A DNA stretch of 64,000 nucleotides from Rotaria socialis. Its lineage: Eukaryota > Rotifera > Eurotatoria > Philodinida > Philodinidae. Below are positions 13,047 to 24,644 of the stretch, in pieces. The notes under the pieces were generated by a model. It was not told the origin of the DNA. It saw nothing but the letters and a program-made list of their open reading frames with translations, and ran no database searches. Within the stretch, counting starts at the first letter, position 1. The number at the start of each line of letters is the position of its first letter. The DNA lies in the NCBI GenBank assembly GCA_905331475.1, contig CAJNYU010001497.1, positions 1-64,000 of the forward strand, read 5' to 3'. Made by a program: the position numbers and the translations under genes.

Positions 13047-16000
13047 GCTAAAAAATGCTAATTACTATGAGAACCCTCTGAGGTCAAAAGTGGAAATTTC
13101 CAAAAATTAATAGTTTTCGCTCTTCAATAATTCATATTGATGAAAATACGATAAAGGATGCTTAGAACCATTTTCTAAAGGATTTTGAGTTGATGATGGC
13201 ACTGCTTTTTGCTGCCTAACTTCCCATTACTCCACATGCATGCATTGCATCCCCGTGCGCATCTATGTTTTTCGTACTCATTCTCTTATTCATTGAAATT
13301 AAGCGTTAAAATTCATGCTCAATGTGAGCTTGTATGCTTGACCTCTCGACGAAGGACAGACTAACATGTGTGATAATAAAGTGCGAGCACTCGCCTATCT
13401 TTTTTTGTTCTCTTTCTGTTTGTAAATGTGCTCAGTTGATCCGTCAGTGTAAACTCACTTGATCTCTTCACTCACGTGTAGTGATTCATACCTTATCTAC
13501 AAAAAAAGGGTAATCATGAAGTGGAGAATAGATTCATACACACTACAGTTCGTAGAGTCATTTACTCTCCAATACACTATGCTTGAACAAGATACAATTT
13601 TTAAAATGATGGTCAAAACAAGAAAAGGGAGAACAAGACAAACAAAAAGATATACAACAAGAAAGAAAGAGACAGTGCAGTACTTATAAAATATACGCTC
13701 TTCAATCAAATCATCATTTACTATTGTGATATTCAATCTGTGTGCTTATTCACGCCTGTTTACTGTTTTCTATCGAGTTGTTCTGATGGCCAGAGTGAAT
13801 TTCTGTTTGGTCAATGATGACGAGTGTGGCGGAGACAAAAATGGATCCCTTATCTGTCTGGCGGATATAAACAAGAAGATAAATAAGTCTCAATTTCCAA
13901 AGACACGTACCATTGCTCAGGCCATTTTATATCGAGCCGACATCGAAGACGAATCGAAGGTCGACTTGAATAAAACGTTCATTTGTGATAATCCCTTCAG
14001 CCGGTTATTTGCTCAATTTAGTCCCAAAAAGCACAAACGATGTTATACCTGCAACACCTTATCCGGTTTATCTCCACCAAGCACGAAGCGACTGAGACAA
14101 ATCAGCCGTAAATATGCGCAGCGCCGTATTCATTCCAACTTCGACCTCAAACATTCATACGGCGAATTTATGTGTGAACTCTGTCGCAAAGATTACGACG
14201 TATACAAAGCGGTTTTTCTCTCAAAGCGGGTATCACGATTTATCGAAAGGCGTAAGAATCAACAAAAACCTACAACTGATTCACTCACAATGAATACCGA
14301 TAATGACGACGTTATAAATAACTCAACAAGCGACGAGGACTCAAACACAAATAGTTATGCCGATACTGACGAAGATTTCTTGCCAGGAGATGATAAAGAA
14401 TCAACAACAACACTTCGGAAAGCCCTTGATCATCTACTAGATCTATGCGGAAACAAATATCGAACGTGGGTGACTCAAGACTATCAAGCACTGGTAGGAC
14501 AAACTCGCCTCAACTATCTATGTCGGGGTCGTTCAATTATCAGAACTGTGATGAACATCATGGCTCCGAATGATGCTAATCAGCTGGAAATAGATTTGTT
14601 TGATCATCAAGGTGACAAGAATGTAGTCAAACTCGATGGTCATTTCCTTTCTGTCATGCAAGGCGTCACCGAAGCCTACAATAATGCCGAATCGTGGACA
14701 ACACGTCGTGAAATTTTATCGATCATAGCACCCAAAATCAATTTGAAACTCATTCAATCGTTTATACCTGGCCTCACTTTGGGCCGCTTTACAGCTGCTC
14801 GCAGACACACAACTGAATTTGGTTATGGCGCTTCCATTGATAAGTCACCCGTCATGGTCCAACGCTTTGACTACGACCAGGTCGAGCATTTTATCGATTT
14901 TATCACGTCCGAACACGTTTGTACGGATCTTCCATTTGGAGAAAAATGTCTGAAACAATCAAATGGAGAAGAACTCTATGTACCCAATACTATTAGAAAC
15001 ATGATTCCGACCCGCATTATCCAGCAGTATTACATCTATTGTCAGGAAAGTTCGCTGGGCTTCTGTCCGTTAGGACGGAGCAGTCTATATTCGTTACTCG
15101 ACGTTTGTAAAGCATCAACTCGCAAATCTTTGCAAGGAATAAATTACTTTGCTGCTGATGCCGGTGAAGCGTTTGATTCAATTGAAGAATTGATCAGTGA
15201 ACTTCACCTTGACATAACGAAACATCGTCGCGTTCTTGAGAATTTGAAGCGAGGTCGCCAATATTTAAAATCTGATTACAAGGTACATGTGACAAAATCA
15301 TCCACAATAGCAGACCATTGTGCCACTTTTGCGCTGTCGGACAAGTTAGACAAGGACTTTCAACAGATGTGCGATCATGAACATAACGACACATGTGATG
15401 AATGTGACATTCTTCAACCTACTTTCGACGAGATCAAACATGACATTGGCAATTCTACCGCTGATACGCAATTATCAGCTCGACTACTTGCTAAGTTTAT
15501 GTCACATGAAGAAGCAATTAATGTCTGGAAGTCACATCTGCTGCGTGCAATTAATCAAGATCTATGTCGGGAAGAAATACTTTCGACATTAGCCGATGAC
15601 TCAGTGTACATTCACATGGACTGGGCCATGAAGTGGCTTCCAGAGAAGTATCGAGAAGGCCAATAAAATTTCTACGGTAAACGTGGTCTTAGCTGGCACA
15701 TCAGTGTGGTTGCACGTAAGAATGAACAATCGGCTAAAGATCCAGACGAGACTATCAGTGAGGAGAATTCAGTCGAAGACGAAAATACATACAGCTACTT
15801 GATTATCGTACATGTATTCGATCACTGCATACAAGACAGTGAAGCAGTCATAGCCATCTTACGTGATGTCCTTCTTCGTATTAAACAAGTCGATGATACT
15901 GTAAAAGACGCTTATATTCGCTCTGACAACGCTGGTTGCTATCATTCGGCACAAACCATCTTCTCACTACCTCTAATATCAAATGAAAGCAAAATCCGAA

Positions 16001-17265
16001 TTCGTCGAATCGACTTCTGTGATCCTCAGGGAGGTAAAGGTGCTTGTGATCGATATGCAGCCGTCATCAAGTCGCATGTGCGTCGCTTCCTCGATGAAAA
16101 GCACAACGTAACTACTGCAGCCGAATTCGTTGAAGCAATCTACTCAAATGAAGGCGTTCAAGGAGTTTGCGCGTACGAAGCCCGATTGGACCAGCTAATC
16201 CTAGGTCCTCCATCGCAACTTGCTAAGATTAGTCTCTTCCATAATTTCTCCTTCGAACCGCACGGTGTTCGCGTGCATCGCTCATGGAAAGTTGGCGATG
16301 GTAAATTTCTTCCATTTTCGAAGATTGAACCTCCAGACAATATTAGCACAATTTTATGCAGTGATACGCCAAAACACAAAGCCGTTTCATTTACAAAAAC
16401 GCAATCCAAGAAAAAACAACACTACTCATCAAAACAATCAACTGACATTCCTAACAACACTTTCGTAAGTCGTCTTTTCGATTGCTATGAAGAAGGATGC
16501 ATCAAGAAATTCTTGAATCCTGGAAATCTCGTCAGCCATCTGGTTGTTGGAAAACATCAGCGTCTACCAGAACGCACTTCATTACGAGATACTGGAATGC
16601 AGATTTACGCGTCGAAGCTCGAAAGAGTCGGTCAGAGAGAGCTAGTATCCGTTGCTCTTCAAAACACCACCACAACAGCCAACCGACATGCAATTAGGCA
16701 AAACTTAAGCAACGGTTGGGCACTTCCAAAAATCCGAAAAGTTACACGACTTACTTCGAAACAAATTGAATATTTGACCAATAAATTCAACGACGGTATA
16801 AAGAACAACATCCGATGGAAACCCGAAACTGTGGCCGCTGAAATGGAGTGCCTCAAAGAAAAGGGTGCATTTGTTTTTGCTGAGAAGGAATTCCTCAAAG
16901 CCAGTCAAATTCGAAGTTACTTTTCCAGACTCAAATCGAATCGTCAGAAGCTTAATGTCGAAGATTTCATCGATGAGGATGCGGAGCGCATTCAAAGACG
17001 AGCAAGCTATCGATGAAGCCGTTCAACGGCGACAACTTCGACACAAGGTGCACAATATTGATCAACTTCAACGCGCAACATCACCAAAACGACCTACTTC
17101 TTCATCAAAAATACCGGCCAAACGAAGCTCCCTGCGCAACAAAAAAACTACATGATTTTTTCAATAAAATTTCCTAGAATCGATTTCGGCATCCTTTAGA
17201 AAATGGTTCTAAGCATCTTTNAATTAATTTTTTACTAATTACGAACTTTAATTAGCATTTTTTCG
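13047..17265 (+). mobile_element. DDE-type DNA transposon
   Basis: A 27-bp perfect inverted repeat flanks the transposase frame: 13157-13183 on the left and 17191-17217 on the right, containing GATGCTTAGAACC read inward. A second inverted pair with core AAAAAATGCTAATT lies outside it (13047-13063 and 17250-17265), so the ends are compound. The true outer limits are not certain: GTAAAAATTTT near 12666 and its complement near 17451 could be still further out. An N at 17221 sits inside the right arm. I found no clear target duplication. Confidence 0.6.
13726..17016 (+). pseudogene. DDE transposase with one in-frame stop
   Basis: One reading frame runs for about 1,097 codons, interrupted only by TAA at 15664-15666. 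It is not a known bacterial IS type. It resembles long cnidarian/mollusc-type transposase proteins, and I cannot name the superfamily. Visible parts are an N-terminal CxxC...CxxC zinc region (CYTCN, CELCR), an HEHNDTCDEC knuckle, a first acidic motif HMDWAMKWLP, then after the stop FYGKRGLSWHISV, a second acidic motif YIRSDNAGCYHS, and DPQGGKGACDRYAAVIKSH. A C2H2-like finger follows (CYEEGCIKKF...HLVVGKH). Near 17000 the frame probably slips, because a basic tail (SPKRPTSSSKIPAKRSSLR) continues in another frame to 17155. The start may be the Met at 13786 rather than 13726. Confidence 0.7.
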
Positions 17266-17440
17266 TCAAAATATGCCTGATTCTTAGCATTTTAAGCTGT
17301 AAATATCAAGGGAATGTGTTCACAATTATAATGCCACCCTTAAAACCCTGAAAATCCTGATGGAAATCCTGAAAATCACCTTAGTTTTCTGGAAAACCTT
17401 TTTAATTAGATATCAGAAAAAAATGCGGTTCTTAATACAA

Positions 17441-17483
17441 GACCCCCCTAGAAAATTTTTACGCTGCAACATAATAGAAGACC
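17441..17483. repeat. 43-bp direct repeat, copy 1
   Basis: Identical over 43 bases, in the same orientation, to 20574-20616. It begins GACCCCCCTAGAAAATTTTT. It lies just beyond the right arm of the transposon. Confidence 0.85.
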
Positions 17484-18130
17484 AGTTTTAGTATCTCATA
17501 TCCCGATATATTGAATATTTGAAAAAGCTCTCATGTGAAAAAGCAAAATTTATATCTCCAAAAAAGAAAATACTATTATAGTCAAGGTAAAACTTGTACA
17601 ATTAACTAATCTTCTTGAGAACTTTACCCGTACGAACTTTGAAGGCGAAAGTCGATATTTCAGCATGATTTTTTTATTGAAAAATTCAGTTAAATTTCGA
17701 TAAACGAAGGCTCGAAAAAGCAAACGATTTCAGAATTTTCTATTACTTATCAAATGAACATTGTCTCGGTCGATAAGTGATTTGGCATCTGAAGAGCTTC
17801 TCTCGTGAGTACCAGTCCTACACGTTAATTATTGAAAGGATCATTAGTCCATCTAGATACCAGTCCAATTTAGTACTAGACCGATAAAGACTGATGCATA
17901 TCTATTTCTGTTATGTCTTCTGAGAGAAAGTATTTTCGTATGAATATCTGACAGAAGAATAGCTAAAATTACCTTTCGGTCGGTATTTGCCACAAGACAG
18001 TAAAAAATTTCGCAGAAATTTCAATATTTTTCGGAGGACAAAGTCACTTTCTCATCGGAAATCCTGTACTGAAAGAAGATTGTGAACTATTTAATAATTA
18101 ATTCAAAAAATAACTTCTTACCAAAATCTG
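17484..18130. other. gene-free stretch
   Basis: I see no coding frame or repeat that I can interpret. Confidence 0.5.
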
Positions 18131-18139
18131 TTTATCATC

Positions 18140-18670
18140 AATCTTAGATAATATATCTTAATAAACATGTTGTATTAATTCGAAATCATTTTCTATCATT
18201 TTTTCTTTGATTTGAATTTCTTTTTTCCGATTTTAATAAATTAATTTTCTCTAACATATTTTGATTATTATCACTTAATAACAAAATCATATTCGAATTT
18301 TTTCCTTCAATAATAATATAATCAAGAAAATAATCAATAATATCTTGTTGATTATTTGTTTTTCTTAATAAATAACTCTATAAATAAATATGAATGAAAT
18401 TGGTTTATTAATTTTTTATTTAAATCATATTGATAAATTTTTCGTGTTTCTTGATACAATACTAATGATGATGTTTGTTCAACAAAACCATAGTAAATTT
18501 CAATAATTTTATTTATTAATTGTAGTCTGTTTCATTAATTTTAAAACAGTTTCATAATGATTTTTTAAAAATTTCTCATTATCATTTGTTTTTATAATTT
18601 TTACGAATTGATAACATAAATTAATATCAATAATCATTTTATGATTAATTAATAATTTGAAATATTTCAT
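18140..18670 (-). pseudogene. broken coding remnant, family unknown
   Basis: The minus strand gives protein-like stretches that need frame changes to join: INHKMIIDINLCYQFVKII, then IIEIYYGFVEQTSSLVLYQE, then QQDIIDYFLDYIIIEGKN and NMILLLSDNNQNMLEKINLL. The composition and codon use look coding, but a frame slip occurs near 18530 and a stop near 18200. I do not recognise the family. Confidence 0.4.
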
Positions 18671-19119
18671 AAATAAGATAATTATTTAAAGTAGAAATAC
18701 ATACATGAGTTATATAAAAGTAGGTATACAGGTTTATGGAATAAATTTATTTGTTATTTTATGATGATTCCAATGAATTACACACATTTTCATTCCATTG
18801 AATTATCTTAAATTACAATTGATTTATGAGAGAATATCCAGATTATGTTGTTCATGTTTATGCTGTTTTGTTTTTAATGTTGAAAAATGAGTTCATACAG
18901 TCAACAAATAGATCTTTGCCTGTACTTTTTTGTCTTTTTAACATCTGTTTAAAGCTTTTTGGTTGTAGGATTGAAAATAATCGCTTAAGATCGAAAATTC
19001 CCATATTATGATAAAATAAAAGATTTTTTCATTAAAATACTTCTACATTATTGATTTATTAGAAATTGTATAAAAAGATACTAATTGAGAAAGACTCCTA
19101 ATTTATATTGTTACAGGTA

Positions 19120-20145
19120 AAATTGAGCATGTAATACATCATGGTGAAGGACGTGCATCTTCAGAATCAATGGTTTGTTCAATAAGTGGCTCACAAGCAA
19201 GCATATTTTCATTGTATAATGCTGCTTCAATATTTACTGTTGATACAAGACTCACCTGAATAAATGAAAAGATAAAATAAAAATGAATCAAGATAAAAAA
19301 TTTGTTACACTCGATGGCCAATTTTGAACATCAGCAGTTAAATTTGATAAGCACATAGCTACAACAGATTTTGTTACTGAACCTGATCCAACTTCAAGTT
19401 TTATTTCAATTGTTTCCAATGTTAAAAATAACTAAAAAAAAAATTTTATATTCGGTAAAAAAAATCGTTTCTTTGGCTTTTTATTTTAATACTTTTTGTG
19501 CTAATGGTGTTTGTATTTCTTCATTTTCTTTAATTTTCTTTTCTTCCTGTTTAATAGCTTTCTGTTGTGATGAAGCATCTTGAGTGGTGTTTGATTCATC
19601 AGTCTCTTGCGCTTGTTTTTCAAAATCTATTCAATAAATTTATTGATTAAATTCTATGAAAATATTTAATGAAACCTTTTGTAAACCAAAAATTTCCATC
19701 TTTAATTGATTTTGGATTAAATAATGATTTTGAATTAATTTTTTCCGTTTCATCTTTGGTAATTGACTAAAAATTACAACAAATAATAATACAAGCAAAT
19801 TTGATAGCTTATTTGTTTTAACCTGTAATGTTCCTAATGAACTTGTGACATCAATAAGAGTACGAATAGCAGCTGGTGCAATACTAACAATAATATCTGA
19901 TATTCGTACATCCATTTTTTGTTGTTCATTATTCATGGATAAGAAAATATCAACTTTAGCTGGTTGTAAAATCTTAAGAAAAAGTTCAATAATAGAATAA
20001 ATGAAGTATTTATTAACACTTACACGATATTTTATTTTTGATCCAGAATCATTCGAATCTCTTAATTCAGCCAAATTTGAACTATAAACTGTTAAATTTT
20101 TTAACCAACCATATAATTGTGTTTCATTATCAATAATTATCATAC
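19120..20145 (-). pseudogene. VPS13-like fragment
   Basis: VPS13 proteins are very large bridge-like lipid transporters at membrane contact sites. Three minus-strand pieces in order resemble the repeating middle of that family: QPAKVDIFLSMNNEQQKMDV followed by RISDIIVSIAPAAIRTLIDV (19840-20010); TIEIKLEVGSGSVTKSVVAM with TADVQNWPSS (19305-19425); and VNIEAALYNENMLACEPLIE (19150-19255). The last matches the family's N-x-x-WEPLIE motif with the Trp replaced by Cys. Introns separate them. The frame stops soon after at 19139-19141 and nothing VPS13-like continues on either side, so this is a fragment, probably non-functional. Family call by motif only. Confidence 0.5.
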
Positions 20146-20227
20146 GTAATTATAAAGCTAACTAAAATATGTTATTTTGTTGTTTTTTGTAAAAATGGTT
20201 ATTTAATCAAATACAATGAAACTTACA

Positions 20228-20716
20228 TCAAGTACAAGACAATTTGAATTTGAAGTTTTCAATGAAAATATCGTTTAACACTGCTTTACCTGGGGCGCAA
20301 GCATATACAATAGAAGATTTCGGAGGAGCATGCATAGACGCTAGACCTTGCTTTATATTTGTGGTACGAGCTCGAATCAATTTTCTGCAACAGCCAAATA
20401 TATAGATTGTAACACAATATGATTTATCATCTATTTTCTTCATAATATATTGTACATCAATAGCATGATTCGCAATGTAATCACGTTCTTGACCTCAAAA
20501 ATTATAATCATAATCTGATGGTAACAAATAATTTTCATCACCCAATTGTTTGCCATGACCAGCAAAATAAAATGACCCCCCTAGAAAATTTTTACGCTGC
20601 AACATAATAGAAGACCNTCAGCATCATTAATACAGTATTGTAATGAATCACGTTGATATTGATTAACACCGATGATTAGCGCATGCTTTCGCTGATATGC
20701 AATGGGTGATGCCATT
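20228..20716 (-). pseudogene. caspase-like (peptidase C14) fragment
   Basis: The start MASPIAYQRKHALIIGVNQY followed by LQYCINDA is the first strand of a caspase/metacaspase p20 fold. Then come FYFAGHGKQLGDENYLLPSD with the catalytic His in GHG, IFGCCRKL with the likely catalytic Cys, and IVYACAPGKAVLNDIF. Between INDA and FYFAGHG the roughly 40 residues normally present are replaced by the 43-bp repeat (20574-20616) plus one N at 20617. There is also an in-frame TGA after SDYDYNF. Caspase-like genes of this type are numerous in bdelloids. This copy is broken in the assembly as given. Confidence 0.6.
20574..20616. repeat. 43-bp direct repeat, copy 2
   Basis: Exact copy of 17441-17483, abutting the N at 20617 and sitting inside the caspase-like coding sequence. 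Either a relic of a mobile-element end or a gap-filling artefact. Confidence 0.85.
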
Positions 20717-21319
20717 AGATATCTGAAATATGCGATCAAATATAATGCAAAGAAAGAGAATTTCTTTTTTGTTGTAGTACATTTTTATGTATTTTCAAGT
20801 TAATATGCTTCCCATCATCGAATTTATTGTTAAATATAGATGAAACGTTTTTTCTCTGAAATTATTTCTTACTATTAAATACGTATACATGTATAAAAAG
20901 TAATCCACTATTTAATTTATATACGTATTTATAACCGTTTACAATCAGTTAGGAATAATAGACGTAATGAAAGTTATCTCTCATGAAATTTATATTTGTG
21001 TTTACCATGTGCACACATTGATTCGTTTTTCTTCATTATGGTGACGCTGACTTGAAACAACACACTGTTTGTTGATGTAGTATGGCGAAGTTTTAAGTTG
21101 GCTCTCAAAGTAGTGACGTACCTGTAATATTTTGTTGTTCTGTTTCTCTTATTTTGTGTTTTATTCTTTGGAGAGAAATAAAACAAGAAAAGAGAAACAA
21201 GAATTTTTTCGTCATGATGAATAGACTTTCTTTTTTCCAATTTAATACTGAACGACAAAGTAACAGCGAATATATTTCAATCTGTTACAAAGTATCACGT
21301 TGAATTTTAAATTCAAGTC

Positions 21320-22273
21320 ATGTCGATAGGTTCTTCTACCAATGACAATGAACAAATATTAGCTGCAGCGCTTTCAGCAATATTGGGTAAAAACATTCTA
21401 CCTGAATCCAGTGTATCAGAACAATCACAGCAGCATATAAGCAAAATTTCTATATTCAATCAGCATTTAGCATGCTTTATCTACGGAAAAGTTGGTCAAC
21501 ATGATACAAATAGCGATGAATCGTTCATGACACTATACATTACAATTCTAGCAACGAAAACAACGTTCCCATGTGTGATTGAATGTGATGCAAGTGTCGA
21601 TAAACTGAAACAGATAATTTATGAGAAAGAAGGCTTATTATGTAGCAAACAAAATTTAATTCATTGCGGACAAGAAATCGATGAAGGCCATCTACTTAGT
21701 GAATATGATATTCAAGATTCTAGTCAAGTAACTGTCGTACGTTTGCGATCAATGGATACTGACTTGTTAGTCTTGGATAAAAATTCATTGGACAGCAAGT
21801 ACGACTATGATTTTACTAATATTAATGATAATGGGAAAACTTTTACCCGTGGTAGTATTGAATATCGTCGACCATGCGGATGGAAACGCTTTGCGATTAG
21901 AGTAGCAGGCAAGTATGAAGATGAAATTTGGCTTGGTTCGAATAATAATTCAAATGAATGGCCAGTATCTTATCATGGAACAAAACACGATGCAGTGAGT
22001 TCGATTGCACAAATGGGCTATGATCTAACAAAGCATAAACGTTTTGCTCATGGTCGTGGTATTTATTCAACACCAGACGTCAACATTGCAAAAGGCTTTG
22101 CGAAACCTTTTGTCAAAGATGGACAGCAGTATTTAATTATTCTGCAAAATCGCGTCAACCCAAAAACTTTAGTGAAACTCTTGCCTGACAAAACTGGAAA
22201 TGGTGAATATTGGATATCGCCTGACGCTACTGATATTAGACCATACGGTTTGTGTGTAATGAAAAAACCATGA
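21320..22273 (+). CDS. ubiquitin-like domain plus PARP-like protein
   Basis: Intronless frame of 317 codons. Residues about 68-143 form a ubiquitin-like beta-grasp (TLYITILATKTTFPCVIECD, NLIHCGQEIDEGHLLSEYDI, VTVVRLR). Residues about 180-316 form a compact module with YHGT at 218-221, GRGIYST at 245-251, QNRVNPK and GEYWISPDATDIRPYG. YHGT and the GIYST tyrosine match the H and Y of the PARP-type NAD+ pocket, and Glu296 could complete the triad. Similar stand-alone modules are known, to my memory, from fungi, amoebae and rotifers. A Ubl fusion suggests a link between ubiquitin signalling and ADP-ribosylation, but activity is inferred. The start is the first Met after an upstream stop. Confidence 0.7.
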   Translation: MSIGSSTNDNEQILAAALSAILGKNILPESSVSEQSQQHISKISIFNQHLACFIYGKVGQHDTNSDESFMTLYITILATKTTFPCVIECDASVDKLKQIIYEKEGLLCSKQNLIHCGQEIDEGHLLSEYDIQDSSQVTVVRLRSMDTDLLVLDKNSLDSKYDYDFTNINDNGKTFTRGSIEYRRPCGWKRFAIRVAGKYEDEIWLGSNNNSNEWPVSYHGTKHDAVSSIAQMGYDLTKHKRFAHGRGIYSTPDVNIAKGFAKPFVKDGQQYLIILQNRVNPKTLVKLLPDKTGNGEYWISPDATDIRPYGLCVMKKP

Positions 22274-24644
22274 TATATTATATATTAATTTCATGTATTA
22301 TATGACTCAAAAATACTGAAATCATTTTTTTAAAGTTGTTATTGAAAAATGTATCTTATTTAGAATGTTAATAAGTCATCTAATATTATATATAAACTCT
22401 TTTCTCACAGACGCACATATTCTGACATCGCATGACAAACATGAACTTAGAAAAATTAACGAAAATATGAATTGATATTTAATGTGAACTGTAATGTTAT
22501 TTTGATTTATACAATTATTTTTATAAACCGCGAGAAGCAATATTCAACATCATATTCAATTATGAACATAAATGAAATGATTCATATGAATCAGATCATC
22601 CATGAAACTTGTCAATACAGTAAAAAGATATATAATATTATTGTAATGACATTGTGATGTCATTTAAAAAAGAGAACATCAGTGGAGCTAAAGAAGCTAG
22701 TATAGAAGCATGTTAACATGGTTGCGTAGCGTCACGTTTAAAACAAAATAGGAATGCATTGCAATTATAAGACAGTATTAATACCGGGATGTTCTTCAAC
22801 AATATAGGGTATATATAGGGCACTGATTTCCACTAAGAGAGTTTTTAAAACTCTATAAAAAGATATAAAAAACATTGTAGATGACAAGTTGCTTGTTATT
22901 ACATAAACTGCGTACGTTAAATAAAAGAATATTTTCGATTTGTGAACAAGTGAAACAAGAATTTTGTTCCTCAAAGGAGTAATAGCGTTTATTCATGCTT
23001 AATTTTAATTCCAACTACTCTATGCGCGTTATGCGCAAAACTTGAACTTCAACATAAATATAAACAGAATCAAATGTCATGGATAAATCATAAAAAGACT
23101 TTTTTTGTTCAAAAATACAAACCATAACTTTTGCTAATATGATCATAGTGCTTATGAAAATATACAATCGAACCATTTCAGTTTGACTTGAAATTAAAAC
23201 TCACTCACGTTTTAAATTTCTCAAGTCGCAATCGGAACGATTTTTTATGAACAGAAAGACGATGAAATCACGCTAATTGAATGCGAATATGGACATGTCT
23301 TGTCGTTGGTTTATGACTGCCTGATTCTGAATCTGAATACGAATCTCTACTACATCTTCACTTCTATGCATAATTATTCTATAAAGCTTTCGAAAGATAG
23401 AAAGAATCTTGTTTTATATAGTTTTTTCTTTCTTCAGCTTCTCCTAATCAGCAAAATAGCTTTTAATATAAGCCAATAAAGATCATCGAGTTCGGGTCTG
23501 AAAATTTCATTTATAAGTTCTCAATTAACAGGAAAAATCGATTCATATAAAAATATGTTTTGCATTTGTGTTCGTAGTATCAAAAGAAAAATACCATCAA
23601 TTTATTTATAAACAGTAGATGATTTTGTTGACTCGTTATAGTATGCTTGAATTGTCATCATTTTTATATTAAATCATGAAGTTCGCTCTTCTTTACAAAT
23701 AAATTTATATTTTTTCATGTACATAATTCAGTAAGAAACAATATTTCATGTATCATGATACACTAAATGAATACGAGAAATAATATGCAGCCTTTCTAAT
23801 GTTGTATGTTTTCATTCTTTCATCGGACGCTTTTAGTTACGAGCAGGATCTTATTGTTATGAAATTACTGCCAGATTGTTTAAAGACTCTGGGAAGTATA
23901 CTAGTCATCGAACAAGAGTACTCTTAAATTCAACATCCCGGACAATTGATCAGTAAGGTCTAGAAAGAGAAATTCTGGAAACGTACGAGCTTCACAACTC
24001 AATCAAAATTATATTGAAAAAGTTCAGTCTCTTATTTTACCTGGACAACTGATACATGTATTAAGATTCCAACTTTCAACTTTAATAAATATATTTTCTT
24101 TCGCACTTGTGCTATGTTACAGAGATTAGCGATCGAAGTTGTGAGTGATTCTGAATCTGCTAATGATAATGTTTAAGATACGAGCTAACTCAATTTTTGC
24201 AAGAATAATTCAGTTTTTCAAAAAAAAAGAGGAATATAGAAAAAAAAGCTTAAAACAGTCTGTGATAGGATAGGATCCATTTAAGAAACATAGGAAATAT
24301 AGAAGTATAGCCTCGCTACGAAACCAGTTCGTCTATTATATTCACCATTCATATTTCGATTGACTCGACGTATTGTTGGTAATAGAACATCAATGATATC
24401 ATAAATATTGAGAGTATGTGAAAAACTCAATGTATGTATTTTGTGTGTATTATTCTCTAATATCAGTATATGAAACACCTTTTGTGTTCTCTTTGTTCTG
24501 TTAATTTTGTAACATAAAAACCATTTTTCATTTCTAATGATTAAAACAAATGTCGATTTTATTAGACAGAACAATAACGATAAAATTTCATTTGACAATC
24601 AACTTCTAAAATTAAATACAAACAAAAAAGAAAATGACTTTTCT
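22274..24644. other. gene-free AT-rich stretch
   Basis: No supported gene. Short frames at 22472, 22765 and 24281 show no motif and lie in low-complexity sequence. Confidence 0.6.

Noticed and set aside
13497..13736. Hydrophobic minus-strand frame upstream of the transposase
   Set aside because: It is antisense to Lys/Thr-rich plus-strand sequence, and its hydrophobicity is a strand artefact.
15664..15666. Programmed stop-codon readthrough in the transposase
   Set aside because: The context after TAA (AATTTC) does not match the known CARYYA-type leaky signal, so a plain nonsense mutation is more likely. Kept only as a minor alternative.
16158..16995. Minus-strand frames within the transposase
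   Set aside because: Shadows of the plus-strand coding sequence.
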